DNA from: Parafrankia sp. EUN1f
GTDB taxonomy: Bacteria > Actinomycetota > Actinomycetes > Frankiales > Frankiaceae
Assembly: GCF_000177675.1 (NCBI RefSeq)
Contig: NZ_ADGX01000072.1
Coordinates: 1-43,454, forward strand
DNA length: 43,454 nucleotides
Direction: 5' to 3'
Shown here: one piece after another, positions 24,372 to 34,287 of the stretch
Position numbering within the stretch: position 1 is the first letter of the stretch
Layout of the letters: every line of letters starts with the position of its first letter
Notes under the pieces: model-generated
Seen by the model: only the letters and a program-made list of their open reading frames with translations
Told to the model about the DNA's origin: nothing
Database searches by the model: none
Translations under genes and position numbers: made by a program

Positions 24372-25844
24372 TATTTCACACCCCTTAGACTGCTGTTAGG
24401 GATGAATTTCCCCGTGCCACCCTTCCACTTTCCAACGATATAGGTGCCAAATTCGTCGGCATCCGCGATCCAATTAAGCCCCGTGCCAGTCTCTTCATAG
24501 ACCTTGAACGCCGATCCGGCGTGACCCGTCACATCTGAAGTCCACCACGTACCATCCGAGGAACTCTTGTAGAAGGTTGTCCGGAATGGCCCTCCATTCA
24601 TGATTTTCGAAGAGCCCTCCTTGGTCAGTTGCCAAAGTCCTCTGCCGGCATCCTCACACGTACCTCCAGAATTATGAACCAGGACCGGGGTGGTGCCGGC
24701 GAGGACATAGTACGTGTGGAGGTCGTCGACGGTGAGGTTGTAGACGGTGTGGGTTTCCTGGTAGGTGCGGGTGGTGGTGACGGGGATGGCGCCGGTGGGG
24801 GTTTGGAGCCGGTCGGTGGGGTTGAGGTCCTCGGCGTCGGTCCAGGTGTGGTCGGTGGTGTCCCAGAAGGGGTGGTGGTCGGTGGCGGTGAGGGTGGCGG
24901 GGCCGGTGGGGGTGGCGACGGTGATGTCGACGAGGTGCTTGTCGCCGGTACCGGTGATGAGGGCGGTGACGGTGCGGGGTCCGGTATGGGCGGTTTCGGG
25001 GTTGGTGGCCCAGACCTTGTCACCGACCTTGATGTCGGAGATTTTCCGGGTGGTTCCGTCGGCCATGAGGACGTGGGTGTTGCCGTCGAAGCTGTGGGGT
25101 TTGAGGCAGCTGCGGGCGGCCTGGCCGAGCTTGCTGGCGCCGCCGGTGGCTTCGACGGCCCGGTCGGCTTTGGCGACGCCGCCGGCGACTTCGGCGGCGC
25201 GGGTCGCTTTGGAGGCAGCGGAGATGCCCCGGGCACCGAGGGCGACGACGCGGAGACCGACGCCGACGGTTGCGGTGGGAGGTATGACCGAGAGAACGGT
25301 GAGGCCGGCCTCGACCGGGTGGGCCTTGACATAGGAGACGGTGGATTTTACGGCACCGCCGACGACTTTGTTTACTTTGTTGACGGCGCCGCCAAGCATG
25401 CAGCCCAAGCCGCATTTCTTTGCCTGGGCCTGGACGGGTTTCGCTTTGGCCGAGGCGGTCGCGGTGGGTGGTTTCACCCCGGCCTTCTTGTACGCGAGGG
25501 CGGCGTTCACGCCTGCCCAGAACTTGTCCGCTCCCATCCGGGCGATCTCACGCTGCGCCGCAGCGTTCTCCGCGTCCCGCATGAAGGCTGGCTTCATCTG
25601 CGCGCTCGCCTTGAAGGCGAGAGCGGCGTTGACACCGGCCCAGAACTTGTCCGCTCCCATCCGGGCGATCTCACGCTGCGCCGCGGCGCTCAACGGCGCG
25701 GGCTGCACGGCCACTGGTTTGATCGCAGTCTTCCGGAAGGCGAGGGCGGCCCTGACGCCGGCCCAGAACTTGTCCGCTCCCATCCGGGCGATCTGGCGCT
25801 GTGCCGCCACGTCCAGGACCAGGGGCGGCCGGGGGCCGGGGGGG
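24371..25844 (-). CDS. RHS tip: spacer repeats, pretoxin-HINT and C-terminal toxin (shifted frame)
   Basis: The tip of the main RHS protein, about 490 codons, in a different frame from the shell; one extra C in the run at 25838-25844 would join them (PPGPRPPLVLD). It starts with three spacer repeats (AQRQIARMGADKFWAGVRAA and variants), then a hydrophobic segment (AHPVEAGLTVLSVIPPTATV) and an Ala-rich helix region. A pretoxin-HINT autoprotease-like domain follows, from SFDGNTHVLMADGTTRKISD through DHHPFWDTTDHTW to YVLAGTTPVLVHN. The last about 95 residues are the toxin: GPFRTTFYKSSSDGTWWTSD, GHAGSAFKVYEETGTGLNWI, GTGKFIPNSSLRG. I cannot assign it to a named toxin family. The HINT domain would release the toxin by cleavage after VHN. 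Confidence 0.85.
25515..25800 (-). repeat. Three spacer repeats in the main RHS tip
   Basis: Units at about 25515, 25639 and 25761 on the + strand each contain gcccagaacttgtccgctcc and encode AQR(Q/E)IARMGADKFWAGV. They are the same module as in the displaced tip and lie exactly at the shell-tip border, where homologous exchange of tips would be expected. Confidence 0.85.
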
Positions 25845-28800
25845 TATTCGTGCGGCGGGCCGCCAATCTGTCGATGGAGGCGTACAGCGCGGCCTTGGTG
25901 GAGAAGAAGCCGGTGGGGTCGTTGTAGGTCAGCGGGTTCGCCGCGGCGTAGGTGTAACGGTTCGCCGCGGCCGTGCCGCTGATCGGCAGGCTTGCGGTGT
26001 CACGGCTCGCGAACGTCCCCGTGCCCGGGGTGTACCAGCGGGCCTGCGCGGAGACCCGGTCGGTGTCCGGATCCGTCCAGCTGCCCTGGAAACCGACGTG
26101 CACCGCCGGGTTCCCCGCCACGACGGGGTCACCGAACGGGTCGTAGCTACGGCTGTCGGTGAGCGCCCCGGCGGTGGTGAACGCGGCCACGAGATCACCA
26201 TGGGTGTCGGTGACGGTCGCCCAGTTCCCCGCCGAGGTGCCAACCGCGACCAGATCGCCGTCGGGGTCGCGGGAGAACGACGACGAGTAGTCCGTCGCCG
26301 GTTCCTTCTCCAACCCGGCGTAGGTGAACGGGGCGCTGTTACGGGTGGCGAGCCGGTCCAGACCGTCGTAGGTGTAGTTCTGCGCGGTGCCGCCCTGGTT
26401 GTCGGCGACCAGCCTGCCGAACGCGTCGAACACCGTCGTCGTCACCGTCGACCCCTGGGTCTTGGTGTCCAGCGTCCCGCGCGGGGTGTACGTGTAGGTC
26501 GCCGTGCCGTCCGAGGTCAGCCGGTTACGGGCGTCGAAGGTGGAGACGACACCGTTCTTCGCGGTGCGGTTACCCGCGGCGTCCCAGCCGTAGGTCGTCG
26601 TCACCGACGACTGGTTCGTCCACGACGTCAGCTGGTCGGCCCAGTCGTAGCCATAGCTCTGCGTACCGGCGCCGACGACACCGGCCGGGCCGATGACGGT
26701 CGTCAACCGGTTGTCGTTGTTGTCGTAGGTGTAGGTCTGGGTCCGCCGGACGGTGGAACCGGCGGTGAGTGTGTCACTCGTCGTGCGGCCCAGGTTGTCG
26801 TAACCGAAGGTGCGGGTCGCCCCGGAATAGGTGACCGACGTGATCTGCCCGGCGTCGTCGTAGCCCAGGGTCCGGCTGCCACCGGTGACCGTGCCACTCA
26901 CCGTGGCGAGCTCACCGCGGGCCGTGTAGGTGAAGTTCGACGTACCGGCCGGGTCGGTGCGCTGCGACATCCGCCCGGTCGAGTCGTAGGCGAAACTGCT
27001 CGCCCCACCCGGACCGGCCGCGCCGGTGATCAGACCACGGTCGTTGTAGGTGAACGTCTCGGTGCCACCGGGATGGTTGACCGCGACGAGTTGCCCGAGC
27101 AGGTCGTAGGACAGCGCCCGCGACGCCGACGCGGTGCCCACCCCGGAACCGGCCTCGGCGGTCAGACGGCCGAGCTCGTCATAGGTCGACGTCCGGGTGA
27201 CCCCACCCGGAGCGACGACCGTCACGGGCTCACCGGCAGCGTCGTAACTGCTGGTCCAGGTCCGATCGGCCAGGTTCGGATGCGCGGTCGTCGACGGCTC
27301 GATCACCTTCTCGGCCAGGCCCAGCGAGTTGTACGTCGTGATCGTGGGGTTACCACGGCCGTCGGTGACCCGGGTGGTGTTACCGGCCAGGTCGTAGCCG
27401 ATCGACGTCGTGATGTTGGTGGAGCCGTTCACGGGGACGGTGATGGTGCGCCGCTGGTTGCGGGCGTCGACGGTGGCGGTGGTCGGGTGGCCGTTCGCGT
27501 CGGTCTCGGAGGTGACGTTGCCTGCCGCGTCGTAGCCGGTGGACGTGGAGCGGAGCAGGACGTCGGTGGGTGAGTACTCGCCGACGGTGGTGGGCCGGCC
27601 AGCGCGGTCGTAGGTGGTGCGGGTCTCCCGGCCGAGCGGGTCGGTGGTCGAGGTGCGCCGGCCGGCGAAGTCGTAGGTGTAGGTGGTCGTCTTCCCGAGC
27701 TCGTCATGGGTGGCGGTCAGGTCGCCGGCGCCGTTGTAGTCCGAGGTGGCGGACGCGCCGGTGGCGGCGTTGCCGGGGGTGAGGACGCGGACGAGGTCGC
27801 CGGCGTCGTTGTAGACGGTGTAGGTGGTGAACGTCTGGGTCAGCCACTGCTCGGTGGCGGTGGTCGCCCAGCGCCGGTCGAGGTCGTCGTAGGCGTAGAA
27901 CGTCCACCCGTCTTCCTGGTTGACCTCGGTGAGCAGGTTGTCGGCGTCGTCGTAGATCCTGCGGGTGACGCCGGCCGCGGCCTGGCCGGTGACCTGGGGG
28001 TCGGTGATGGCGACGGGCCGGTCGCGCCGGTCGTAGACGGTGGTGGTGGTCTTGCCGCGGGTGTCGATGTGGGTGGTCGGGTTGCCGTTGTTGTCGTACT
28101 GCCACTGCTCGGTCGGTGTGATCGCGGTGCCGCCGGCGGGTGGGGTGTAGGACGGGTAGGTCTTCTGGGTGACCTGGCCGAGGTGGTTGTAGCTGGTGAC
28201 CGTCACCTGGTTGCGGGCGTCGCGGGCGTGGGTCGGCTCGCCGAAGGTGTTGTAGCCGACCTCGGCGGAGGGCCGGTCGGTGGTTGCGGCGGCGCCGTTC
28301 TCCTCGACCTGCACCGGCGGGGAGATCGTCTGGACGAGGTTGCCGGCCGCGTCGGTGACCTGGTCGGTCACGTAGGCCGGGTTCGGCGCGCCGCCCGGCA
28401 CGTAGCCGCGGGGGTCGACGGTGCTGGTGACCTCGCCGCGCTGGTCGTAGGCGACCGCGCTGGTGAACCGCTGCACTCCGTCGCCGAAGATCGTCCGTGA
28501 TGTCGGCCGGGAGTTGTCGTCGAAGGTGTCCTCGACGCGTCCGGTCGCCGTCGTGCCCGCCGCGGAGAAGTCCTGGGCGGTGACGTTGTCGCCGGCGTCG
28601 TAGGTGAGGTCGGTCCGGCGGGCCACGCCCTGCGGGTCGTCGATGGTGGCGGTGGTCCGGCCGGCCGCGTCGTACTCGGTCGAGGTCGTGCGCAGCCCGC
28701 CGCCGGTGATGGTGGTGACCTCGTTGCCGGCGCCGTCGTAGGCGTGCTCGGCCAGGATGACGTCGTAGGCGCCGGGGCCGGACAGGACCCCGTTGACCAG

Positions 28801-31800
28801 GTCCGGGGGCCGGTAGCCGTCGAGGATCTCCCGGAACGGCAGGTCGTCGAGCCAGTACAGGTAGCGGACGGTGCGGCCCTCGGCGTCGGTGACGGAGGCG
28901 AGGCGGCCGGCCGGGTCGTAGGCCAGCGACTCCAGCACCACGTCGCGCGGCGAGGAGCCGGCGACCGGGTCGTCGACGAAGTCCTCCAGCGTGGTCGTCG
29001 CCAGCTGGTCGTGGGCGGTGTAGGTGTACGAGGTGATCGTGCCGTTCGGGTCCGTCGACGTCGCGACGTTGCCGTTCGGGTCGTAGGTCGTCGCGTAGGT
29101 CGACCAGGGGAAGCTGCCCGCGCCGACGGTGCGGTAGATCTCCCGGTCGTCGTCGTCGTAGCCGTAGCTGGTGGTGCGGGCGGTGTCACCGCCGGTGGCG
29201 TCGGAGACCGTGGTCTGGGTGAGGTTGCCGTTGGCGTCGTAGGTGTTGGTCGCGACCGGGGTGTGCACCACCGAGGTGATCAGGTTGGTGACGCCGGGTT
29301 CGGTGATCTGCGCGGGCAGGCCGAGCTTGGTGTAAGCGGTGGTGGTGGTCAGGCCGGCGGGGAAGGTGTCGGAGATCTCGGTCGACGTCAGCCGGCGGCC
29401 GAGCTCGTCGTAGGTGTAGGTGCGGACCAGGCCGGCCGGGTCCTGGTCACGGCGCAGGTCGCCCTTGACGTCGTAGCCCGAGGTGGTCGTCTTGCCGCCG
29501 GTGTCGGTGTGGGAGACCTCCAGGCCGCGTGGGATCGTCCCGCCGCCAGCCACCGCCGCCTCACCGCCGGTGGAGTAGACCCAGGCCTCGGTGCGGCCGT
29601 ACGGATAGCCCGGTGTCGGCGGCGTCGTCTCGAAGACCTGGTCGCCGAAGCTGTTGTAGCTGTAGTAGGTCGCGTAGGTGTTGTCCGTCGGCGAGGCCGA
29701 CCGGCCGTCCCGGTAGACGCTGATCAGGTCGTTGCGCGGGTCACCGGGCGGGCCGAGATAGTAGCTGTAGTACTCGGTGTTGACGAACAGAACATTGGCG
29801 TAGTAAGCGCGGGCGACCGAACGGGCGAGGACGTTGCCGCGGGCGTCGGTCTCGGTCTGGACGATGTTGCCGTTCTCGTCGATGACCTGGTGCAGGAATC
29901 CGAGGTCGTTGTAGACGAACGACCGGTTCCCGATGTCGTCGCGCTCGGAGATCAGCTTGCCGTCGTGGTACTCGAACTCGGTCTGGTGGGCCCGCGGGTC
30001 GGTCACCCGGACGACCGTGTTCGGGCTGGTCGACAGCACCGCGTAGGTGGTGCGGTTACCCAGCCCGTTCTCCCGCCACGCCACGGTGTTGTCGGTGTTG
30101 TATCCGATGGTCGTGTCGATGTTGCCCTCGGGCAGGGTGATCTGCCCGAGTTTGTCGTTGTACGCGTAGCTGTAGGTCGTCGGGTTGGCCGAGTGAGGGG
30201 CGGTGACCGAGGTCAGCTTGTCGCCGGAATAGGCGTAGCTCCAGGTCAGCGCGCCACCGTGGGCGGCGACGTTCTGGGTGGACACGGCGGTGACGTGGGT
30301 GCCGGTCCAGGTCAGCGACAGCGTCCGCTGGGTGGTCAGGTTGGCCACCGAGGTCAGCCGGGCGTTGCTGTTGTAGGTCAGCTCCAGCTGCCGGCCGGCC
30401 GCGTCGGTGACCACTGCCAGCCGGCCGTCGGAGCGGAACGTGTACGCGCTCCCGGACTTCTCGGTCAGTGTGGTCGCCGCGGTCGCGGAGACGTCGTCGA
30501 TCCGCCCGGACCCGGTCGCCTCCGCGAACGGGCCGGCGCGGCTGCCGTAGACGACCGCCGGGTCGTTCACCGCCAGGATCTGGGTCCCGTTGCGCTGGAC
30601 CCGGATGTCCGGTCCGTCCGTGATGACCGTCAGCGCGTCCGACGCGGTGCAGCACTGCCCCGCGCTCGACGTCGCGACCACCGTCTCGGCCCCGCCGACG
30701 CGTTTGACCAGCTGCCACGTCCCCGCCGACGGCTGGGCCACCACCCGCCAGTAGTTGTTCGGGTCCGCGTAGCGGAACGCCAGTCCCAGCCCGGTCTGCG
30801 CCACCGGCATCTTGAAGGAGAACAGGCCGTCCGCGGCCGCGGACACGGTCGCGACGTTGCGGTTCCCCGACGCGGCGGCCAGGTAGGCCGCGTTCCCGGA
30901 AATGCCCCAGGTGCCGTTACCCAGCCCCGGCAGCGACTGCGTCTGCCACTCCTCACCGGTGTCGCCCGTCCCCAGTTCGGTCGACGAGTTCGCCCGGGTG
31001 AAGCTGTCGCGGTGCTGGTCGTCGACGATCGTGACCGACCCGATCCGCCCGGTACCGGTGGCCTGCGCGAACAGGCCCGCCTTCGTCGCGGTCGAGAACT
31101 GCGAGTCGGTGGCCGACCCGACGACCTGGTCGTTGCGGTAGACCGTCAGCGCCGAGCCCGCCATCCGCACCGCGTACGTGTCACCCGCGGCGCAGCAGGC
31201 GCCGGTGAACGTCGCGACCGTCGTCTTCGTCCCGCCTACCCGCTTCGCCAGGATCAGCGCGTTGCTCGAGGGCTGCGTCTGCAGGATCCACAGGTTGTTG
31301 GCGTCCTGAACCCGGAACGCGACCCCGAGATTGTCCTGCGCGACCGGGGCGGTGAACCGGACCAGCCCCTCGGACGGGGCGGGCATCACCGCCGTGCCAT
31401 ACGTCCCCGACACCAGGTAGGCGTTGTTCCCGTTGATCCCCCACGTTCCGGACAGGACCTGCCAGGTCTCACCCGTGTCCGCATCACCCAGCGTGATGGT
31501 CGAGTTGGCTGCGGTGAACGACGCCACCTGCGGGCTCGGCGCCTGCATCAGCGAGTAGTAGCCGTCCTGCGGCGTGAACATGCCCAGCCCGTTCCGGCCG
31601 AACCTGGTGTCCCGCCCGTCCGGGTAACGCACGACCAGGTTGCCCTCACCGGAGTCGTCGGCCCGGACGCTCATGTCCCACTGCGACGACCAGCCCGCCC
31701 CGAAAAGGCCCACCGACGGGTTACCGCTGTTGTACGTCCGGGTCAGCCCCAGCTCGGGCCCCGCTCCGTCCACCGAGATGTCCGTCGCCGACGACGCGTA

Positions 31801-34287
31801 GCTCCGGATCAGCGGCGACACCGAATCCACCGACGGCGCGTAGGGGTCCCCGCCGAAGTGCGCGCTCGTCACCGGCTCCGGGATCTGGGTGTAGATCGTC
31901 ATCGGCGCGGTCCACGCGCTGGTGACCCCGCCCGACTTGACCCGCCCTCGCCAGTAGTACGGATACCCCCAGCTCAACGCGTTCGCGGTCACCCGCCACG
32001 ACGAGCTCGTGATGAAACCCCCCGACGTCCAGCAGAAGCCGCTGGCCGCGTCCGGGTTCGAGCAGATCTGGAACTCATACGTCGGGCTCGACTGGTTGCT
32101 GGAAAGCGTGAGCTCCGGGCGCAGCGTGTTAACCCGCTCCGCGTCCAACGGCGTCGACCCGGTCACCTGCACCCCGGTCGCCGGCGGCGCGACCAGCGCC
32201 ACCGGCAGCATCGAAACACCGTGTGTGGAGAAGAACGCCCCGCCCGACCCGGTGTCCTGCATGTCGAACTTGACGATGTAACTGCCCGCCGGCGGCGGGC
32301 TGACGATCGCCTGCACGTCGACCGACTGCCCACGGGCGACCGCCACCGGCAGATTCGTCTGATATCCCTGCGCCACGATTTCGGTGGTCCCAGTGATGTC
32401 ATAGACGTGGTACGACAGCTTGTACTGGCCGCCCGCCGGCCAGGTGTTCTTTCCGCGGTTCGTCACCCGAACCTTGATCTTGCCCGGCTGGGTCGCGGTC
32501 AACGCCTGGTCCCACACCGGCGACCCCGACGGCCACGCGTACGCCGCGTCATACGGCGACCAGGTGATGTTCATCTTCGGCCGGTGGTCCCCCGACGTCC
32601 CCGCCGCCGTGCAGGCACAGTCCTGCGAGTCGAACTCCTTGTACTCGGCGACATTCCACGACGACGCCCGCACCGACAGGCCCTGGTTTGCCGTGGTGCC
32701 GTCGTTCCAGTCCTCGACCAGCTCCGTCAGCCGCGAGTCGGAGAACGTCTCCCAGCCGGCGTCACACCCCGTGTTCCCGCTCTGGTGCGAGAAAGTGCCC
32801 TGCGCGACCTCACCGCCGGTCGTCGCACCCGGCCACACCATCGTGGTGCCGTTCCACGCCTGCGTCACCTGGTACAACGACACCGGATGCGCCGTGCACG
32901 CGTCGTGCGAGTCCGTGTTGAACAGCGACACCTGCGCCGACAGGACGTTCGCGTTCGCCAGCGCCGAATTGTTCGGGAAATGCAGGTAGCCGTGGTTCAG
33001 GTCGCCGCTGGCCCGCAGCCCGACCCGCAGCTTCCCGTCCGACGGCTGCGGCGTGTTCGGCGTCGCCGACGACACCCAGGTGTCGTCGGCACTCGCCGCC
33101 AGCTGGGTGACCGTCGGGTCGACCCGCACCGGGAACACCCGCTCCGGCGCCGCCAGCCAGTCGGCGTCCAGGTCGACCCGCAGTGCCGGCGCACCGCCGT
33201 CCGCCCCCTCGACCAGGCTGTAGGTAACGCCTTCCGACGTCGCCGGCTCCGGCGACGAGTCCTCCATCCACCCCCGCGGGATCAGCGCGACCGGCGAGCC
33301 CGACCCGTCGGAGAGAACCACCTGGCCCTGCTCGTCCAGGCTCGCGGTCAGCCCTTCCAGCGCCAGCGGGAACGTCCAGCTCGTCGGCGCGTCGGGTGAG
33401 CGCAGGACGATGACCTCCTTGAGCCCCGACCCCGTCGCCGACAGCTCCAGATCCGCTTGCTCCCGAACCTCGGCGAACGTCACCGACTGCGCGTCGGCCT
33501 CCCCCGGCGACGCCGCCGCTCCCTCCAGCGCGAACCCCGCCGACACGTCCTCACCCAGCTCGACCCGGGCCAGCTGCGGGTCGTCCGCCTCCTCGGCGAA
33601 CGTCACCGGCGCCGCCACCGCCCGCGCCTCGAACCCGCCGCCGCTCTGCTCCACCAGCGCGGTGTCCACCTCCGCCCACTCGCCCTGGGCATCCCTGAAC
33701 CGCACCGGCTCCGCCGACAGCTCCGTCGAATACGTCCCGTCCGGGTTACGGAACACCGTCGCGTTCTCCGACCGGGCCGACTCGACCTCCACCCGGCCCG
33801 ACTGCACCGTGCCCGGATCCCGCGCCCCCGGCGCCAGCTCCTCCTCCGACGGCAGCTCCGCGCCCGCCGGCACCTCCGGCAGCTCCACCTCCCCCTGCGG
33901 CGCGTCCGGGCCGGTCGGGTGCACCACCCGCCGCGGCGCCACCTCCGGCGTCACCGGCACCGCACCCTCGACCGGCTTCACCCGCGACGCCAGCTCCGCC
34001 TCCCCCGGCGTAGCGTCCCGCGACGTCTCCTCCGCCGCTACCAGATGCTCCCGGCCCTCAGCAGTGCCATTCGACGACTCAGGCAGCTTCACATCCCGAA
34101 ACGGGTTCCGCTCCGAGATCGGCACCAGCTTCGGATCCTTCACCCGGTCCAGCGCCACCAACGCGATCCCGGTCATGACCAGCGCCGGCACCAGCAGCAG
34201 CGCCACCCGGCGCAGCCTCCGGTGCCGCCGCAACATTCGACGGCCAAACGACAAAGAAGTACGCGGGGAAGGGTGCCGGGCGGTCAT
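25690..34287 (-). CDS. RHS/YD-repeat polymorphic toxin protein, shell part
   Basis: A shell of about 2790 residues before the frame break, stopping at 25690. ATG at 34287 has GGAG at -9 and gives the N-terminus MTARHPSPRTSL, then one membrane anchor (RRVALLLVPALVMTGIALVA). In order follow a DNRLRE domain (about nt 33090-32600: DDTWVSSATPNTPQPSDGKL, GYLHFPNNSALANANVLSAQ) and an Ig-like region. The DUF6531 start (about 31830: GAGPELGLTRTYNS, FGAGWSSQWDMSV) comes next, then two LamG-like inserts (31500-30490), then dozens of YD repeats (for example YDANGNLTQTTV) and the closing motif NRYTYAAANPLTYNDPTG near 25930. The YD shell forms a hollow cage around the toxin. With its tip restored the product is about 3300 residues. 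No T6SS or PAAR gene is nearby; export is probably anchor- or Sec-linked. Confidence 0.9.
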   Translation of the reverse strand: MTARHPSPRTSLSFGRRMLRRHRRLRRVALLLVPALVMTGIALVALDRVKDPKLVPISERNPFRDVKLPESSNGTAEGREHLVAAEETSRDATPGEAELASRVKPVEGAVPVTPEVAPRRVVHPTGPDAPQGEVELPEVPAGAELPSEEELAPGARDPGTVQSGRVEVESARSENATVFRNPDGTYSTELSAEPVRFRDAQGEWAEVDTALVEQSGGGFEARAVAAPVTFAEEADDPQLARVELGEDVSAGFALEGAAASPGEADAQSVTFAEVREQADLELSATGSGLKEVIVLRSPDAPTSWTFPLALEGLTASLDEQGQVVLSDGSGSPVALIPRGWMEDSSPEPATSEGVTYSLVEGADGGAPALRVDLDADWLAAPERVFPVRVDPTVTQLAASADDTWVSSATPNTPQPSDGKLRVGLRASGDLNHGYLHFPNNSALANANVLSAQVSLFNTDSHDACTAHPVSLYQVTQAWNGTTMVWPGATTGGEVAQGTFSHQSGNTGCDAGWETFSDSRLTELVEDWNDGTTANQGLSVRASSWNVAEYKEFDSQDCACTAAGTSGDHRPKMNITWSPYDAAYAWPSGSPVWDQALTATQPGKIKVRVTNRGKNTWPAGGQYKLSYHVYDITGTTEIVAQGYQTNLPVAVARGQSVDVQAIVSPPPAGSYIVKFDMQDTGSGGAFFSTHGVSMLPVALVAPPATGVQVTGSTPLDAERVNTLRPELTLSSNQSSPTYEFQICSNPDAASGFCWTSGGFITSSSWRVTANALSWGYPYYWRGRVKSGGVTSAWTAPMTIYTQIPEPVTSAHFGGDPYAPSVDSVSPLIRSYASSATDISVDGAGPELGLTRTYNSGNPSVGLFGAGWSSQWDMSVRADDSGEGNLVVRYPDGRDTRFGRNGLGMFTPQDGYYSLMQAPSPQVASFTAANSTITLGDADTGETWQVLSGTWGINGNNAYLVSGTYGTAVMPAPSEGLVRFTAPVAQDNLGVAFRVQDANNLWILQTQPSSNALILAKRVGGTKTTVATFTGACCAAGDTYAVRMAGSALTVYRNDQVVGSATDSQFSTATKAGLFAQATGTGRIGSVTIVDDQHRDSFTRANSSTELGTGDTGEEWQTQSLPGLGNGTWGISGNAAYLAAASGNRNVATVSAAADGLFSFKMPVAQTGLGLAFRYADPNNYWRVVAQPSAGTWQLVKRVGGAETVVATSSAGQCCTASDALTVITDGPDIRVQRNGTQILAVNDPAVVYGSRAGPFAEATGSGRIDDVSATAATTLTEKSGSAYTFRSDGRLAVVTDAAGRQLELTYNSNARLTSVANLTTQRTLSLTWTGTHVTAVSTQNVAAHGGALTWSYAYSGDKLTSVTAPHSANPTTYSYAYNDKLGQITLPEGNIDTTIGYNTDNTVAWRENGLGNRTTYAVLSTSPNTVVRVTDPRAHQTEFEYHDGKLISERDDIGNRSFVYNDLGFLHQVIDENGNIVQTETDARGNVLARSVARAYYANVLFVNTEYYSYYLGPPGDPRNDLISVYRDGRSASPTDNTYATYYSYNSFGDQVFETTPPTPGYPYGRTEAWVYSTGGEAAVAGGGTIPRGLEVSHTDTGGKTTTSGYDVKGDLRRDQDPAGLVRTYTYDELGRRLTSTEISDTFPAGLTTTTAYTKLGLPAQITEPGVTNLITSVVHTPVATNTYDANGNLTQTTVSDATGGDTARTTSYGYDDDDREIYRTVGAGSFPWSTYATTYDPNGNVATSTDPNGTITSYTYTAHDQLATTTLEDFVDDPVAGSSPRDVVLESLAYDPAGRLASVTDAEGRTVRYLYWLDDLPFREILDGYRPPDLVNGVLSGPGAYDVILAEHAYDGAGNEVTTITGGGLRTTSTEYDAAGRTTATIDDPQGVARRTDLTYDAGDNVTAQDFSAAGTTATGRVEDTFDDNSRPTSRTIFGDGVQRFTSAVAYDQRGEVTSTVDPRGYVPGGAPNPAYVTDQVTDAAGNLVQTISPPVQVEENGAAATTDRPSAEVGYNTFGEPTHARDARNQVTVTSYNHLGQVTQKTYPSYTPPAGGTAITPTEQWQYDNNGNPTTHIDTRGKTTTTVYDRRDRPVAITDPQVTGQAAAGVTRRIYDDADNLLTEVNQEDGWTFYAYDDLDRRWATTATEQWLTQTFTTYTVYNDAGDLVRVLTPGNAATGASATSDYNGAGDLTATHDELGKTTTYTYDFAGRRTSTTDPLGRETRTTYDRAGRPTTVGEYSPTDVLLRSTSTGYDAAGNVTSETDANGHPTTATVDARNQRRTITVPVNGSTNITTSIGYDLAGNTTRVTDGRGNPTITTYNSLGLAEKVIEPSTTAHPNLADRTWTSSYDAAGEPVTVVAPGGVTRTSTYDELGRLTAEAGSGVGTASASRALSYDLLGQLVAVNHPGGTETFTYNDRGLITGAAGPGGASSFAYDSTGRMSQRTDPAGTSNFTYTARGELATVSGTVTGGSRTLGYDDAGQITSVTYSGATRTFGYDNLGRTTSDTLTAGSTVRRTQTYTYDNNDNRLTTVIGPAGVVGAGTQSYGYDWADQLTSWTNQSSVTTTYGWDAAGNRTAKNGVVSTFDARNRLTSDGTATYTYTPRGTLDTKTQGSTVTTTVFDAFGRLVADNQGGTAQNYTYDGLDRLATRNSAPFTYAGLEKEPATDYSSSFSRDPDGDLVAVGTSAGNWATVTDTHGDLVAAFTTAGALTDSRSYDPFGDPVVAGNPAVHVGFQGSWTDPDTDRVSAQARWYTPGTGTFASRDTASLPISGTAAANRYTYAAANPLTYNDPTGFFSTKAALYASIDRLAARRTNTPPAPGRPWSWTWRHSARSPGWERTSSGPASGPPSPSGRLRSNQWPCSPRR
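25838..25844. other. Seven-G homopolymer at the shell-tip frame change
   Basis: The + strand has ccGGGGGGGtatt. On the coding strand the shell frame reads RRTNTPP and then leaves the family sequence, while the tip frame picks up at GPRPPLVLD. An eighth C/G restores one continuous reading frame. It could be a phase-variable tract, a slippage site or a base-call error. Confidence 0.75.

Noticed and set aside
28744-33399. A 1551-codon plus-strand reading frame
   Set aside because: It is the antisense shadow of the rhs gene. Its product is Arg/Val/Gly-rich without any family motif, while the minus frame has clear DNRLRE, DUF6531 and YD repeats.
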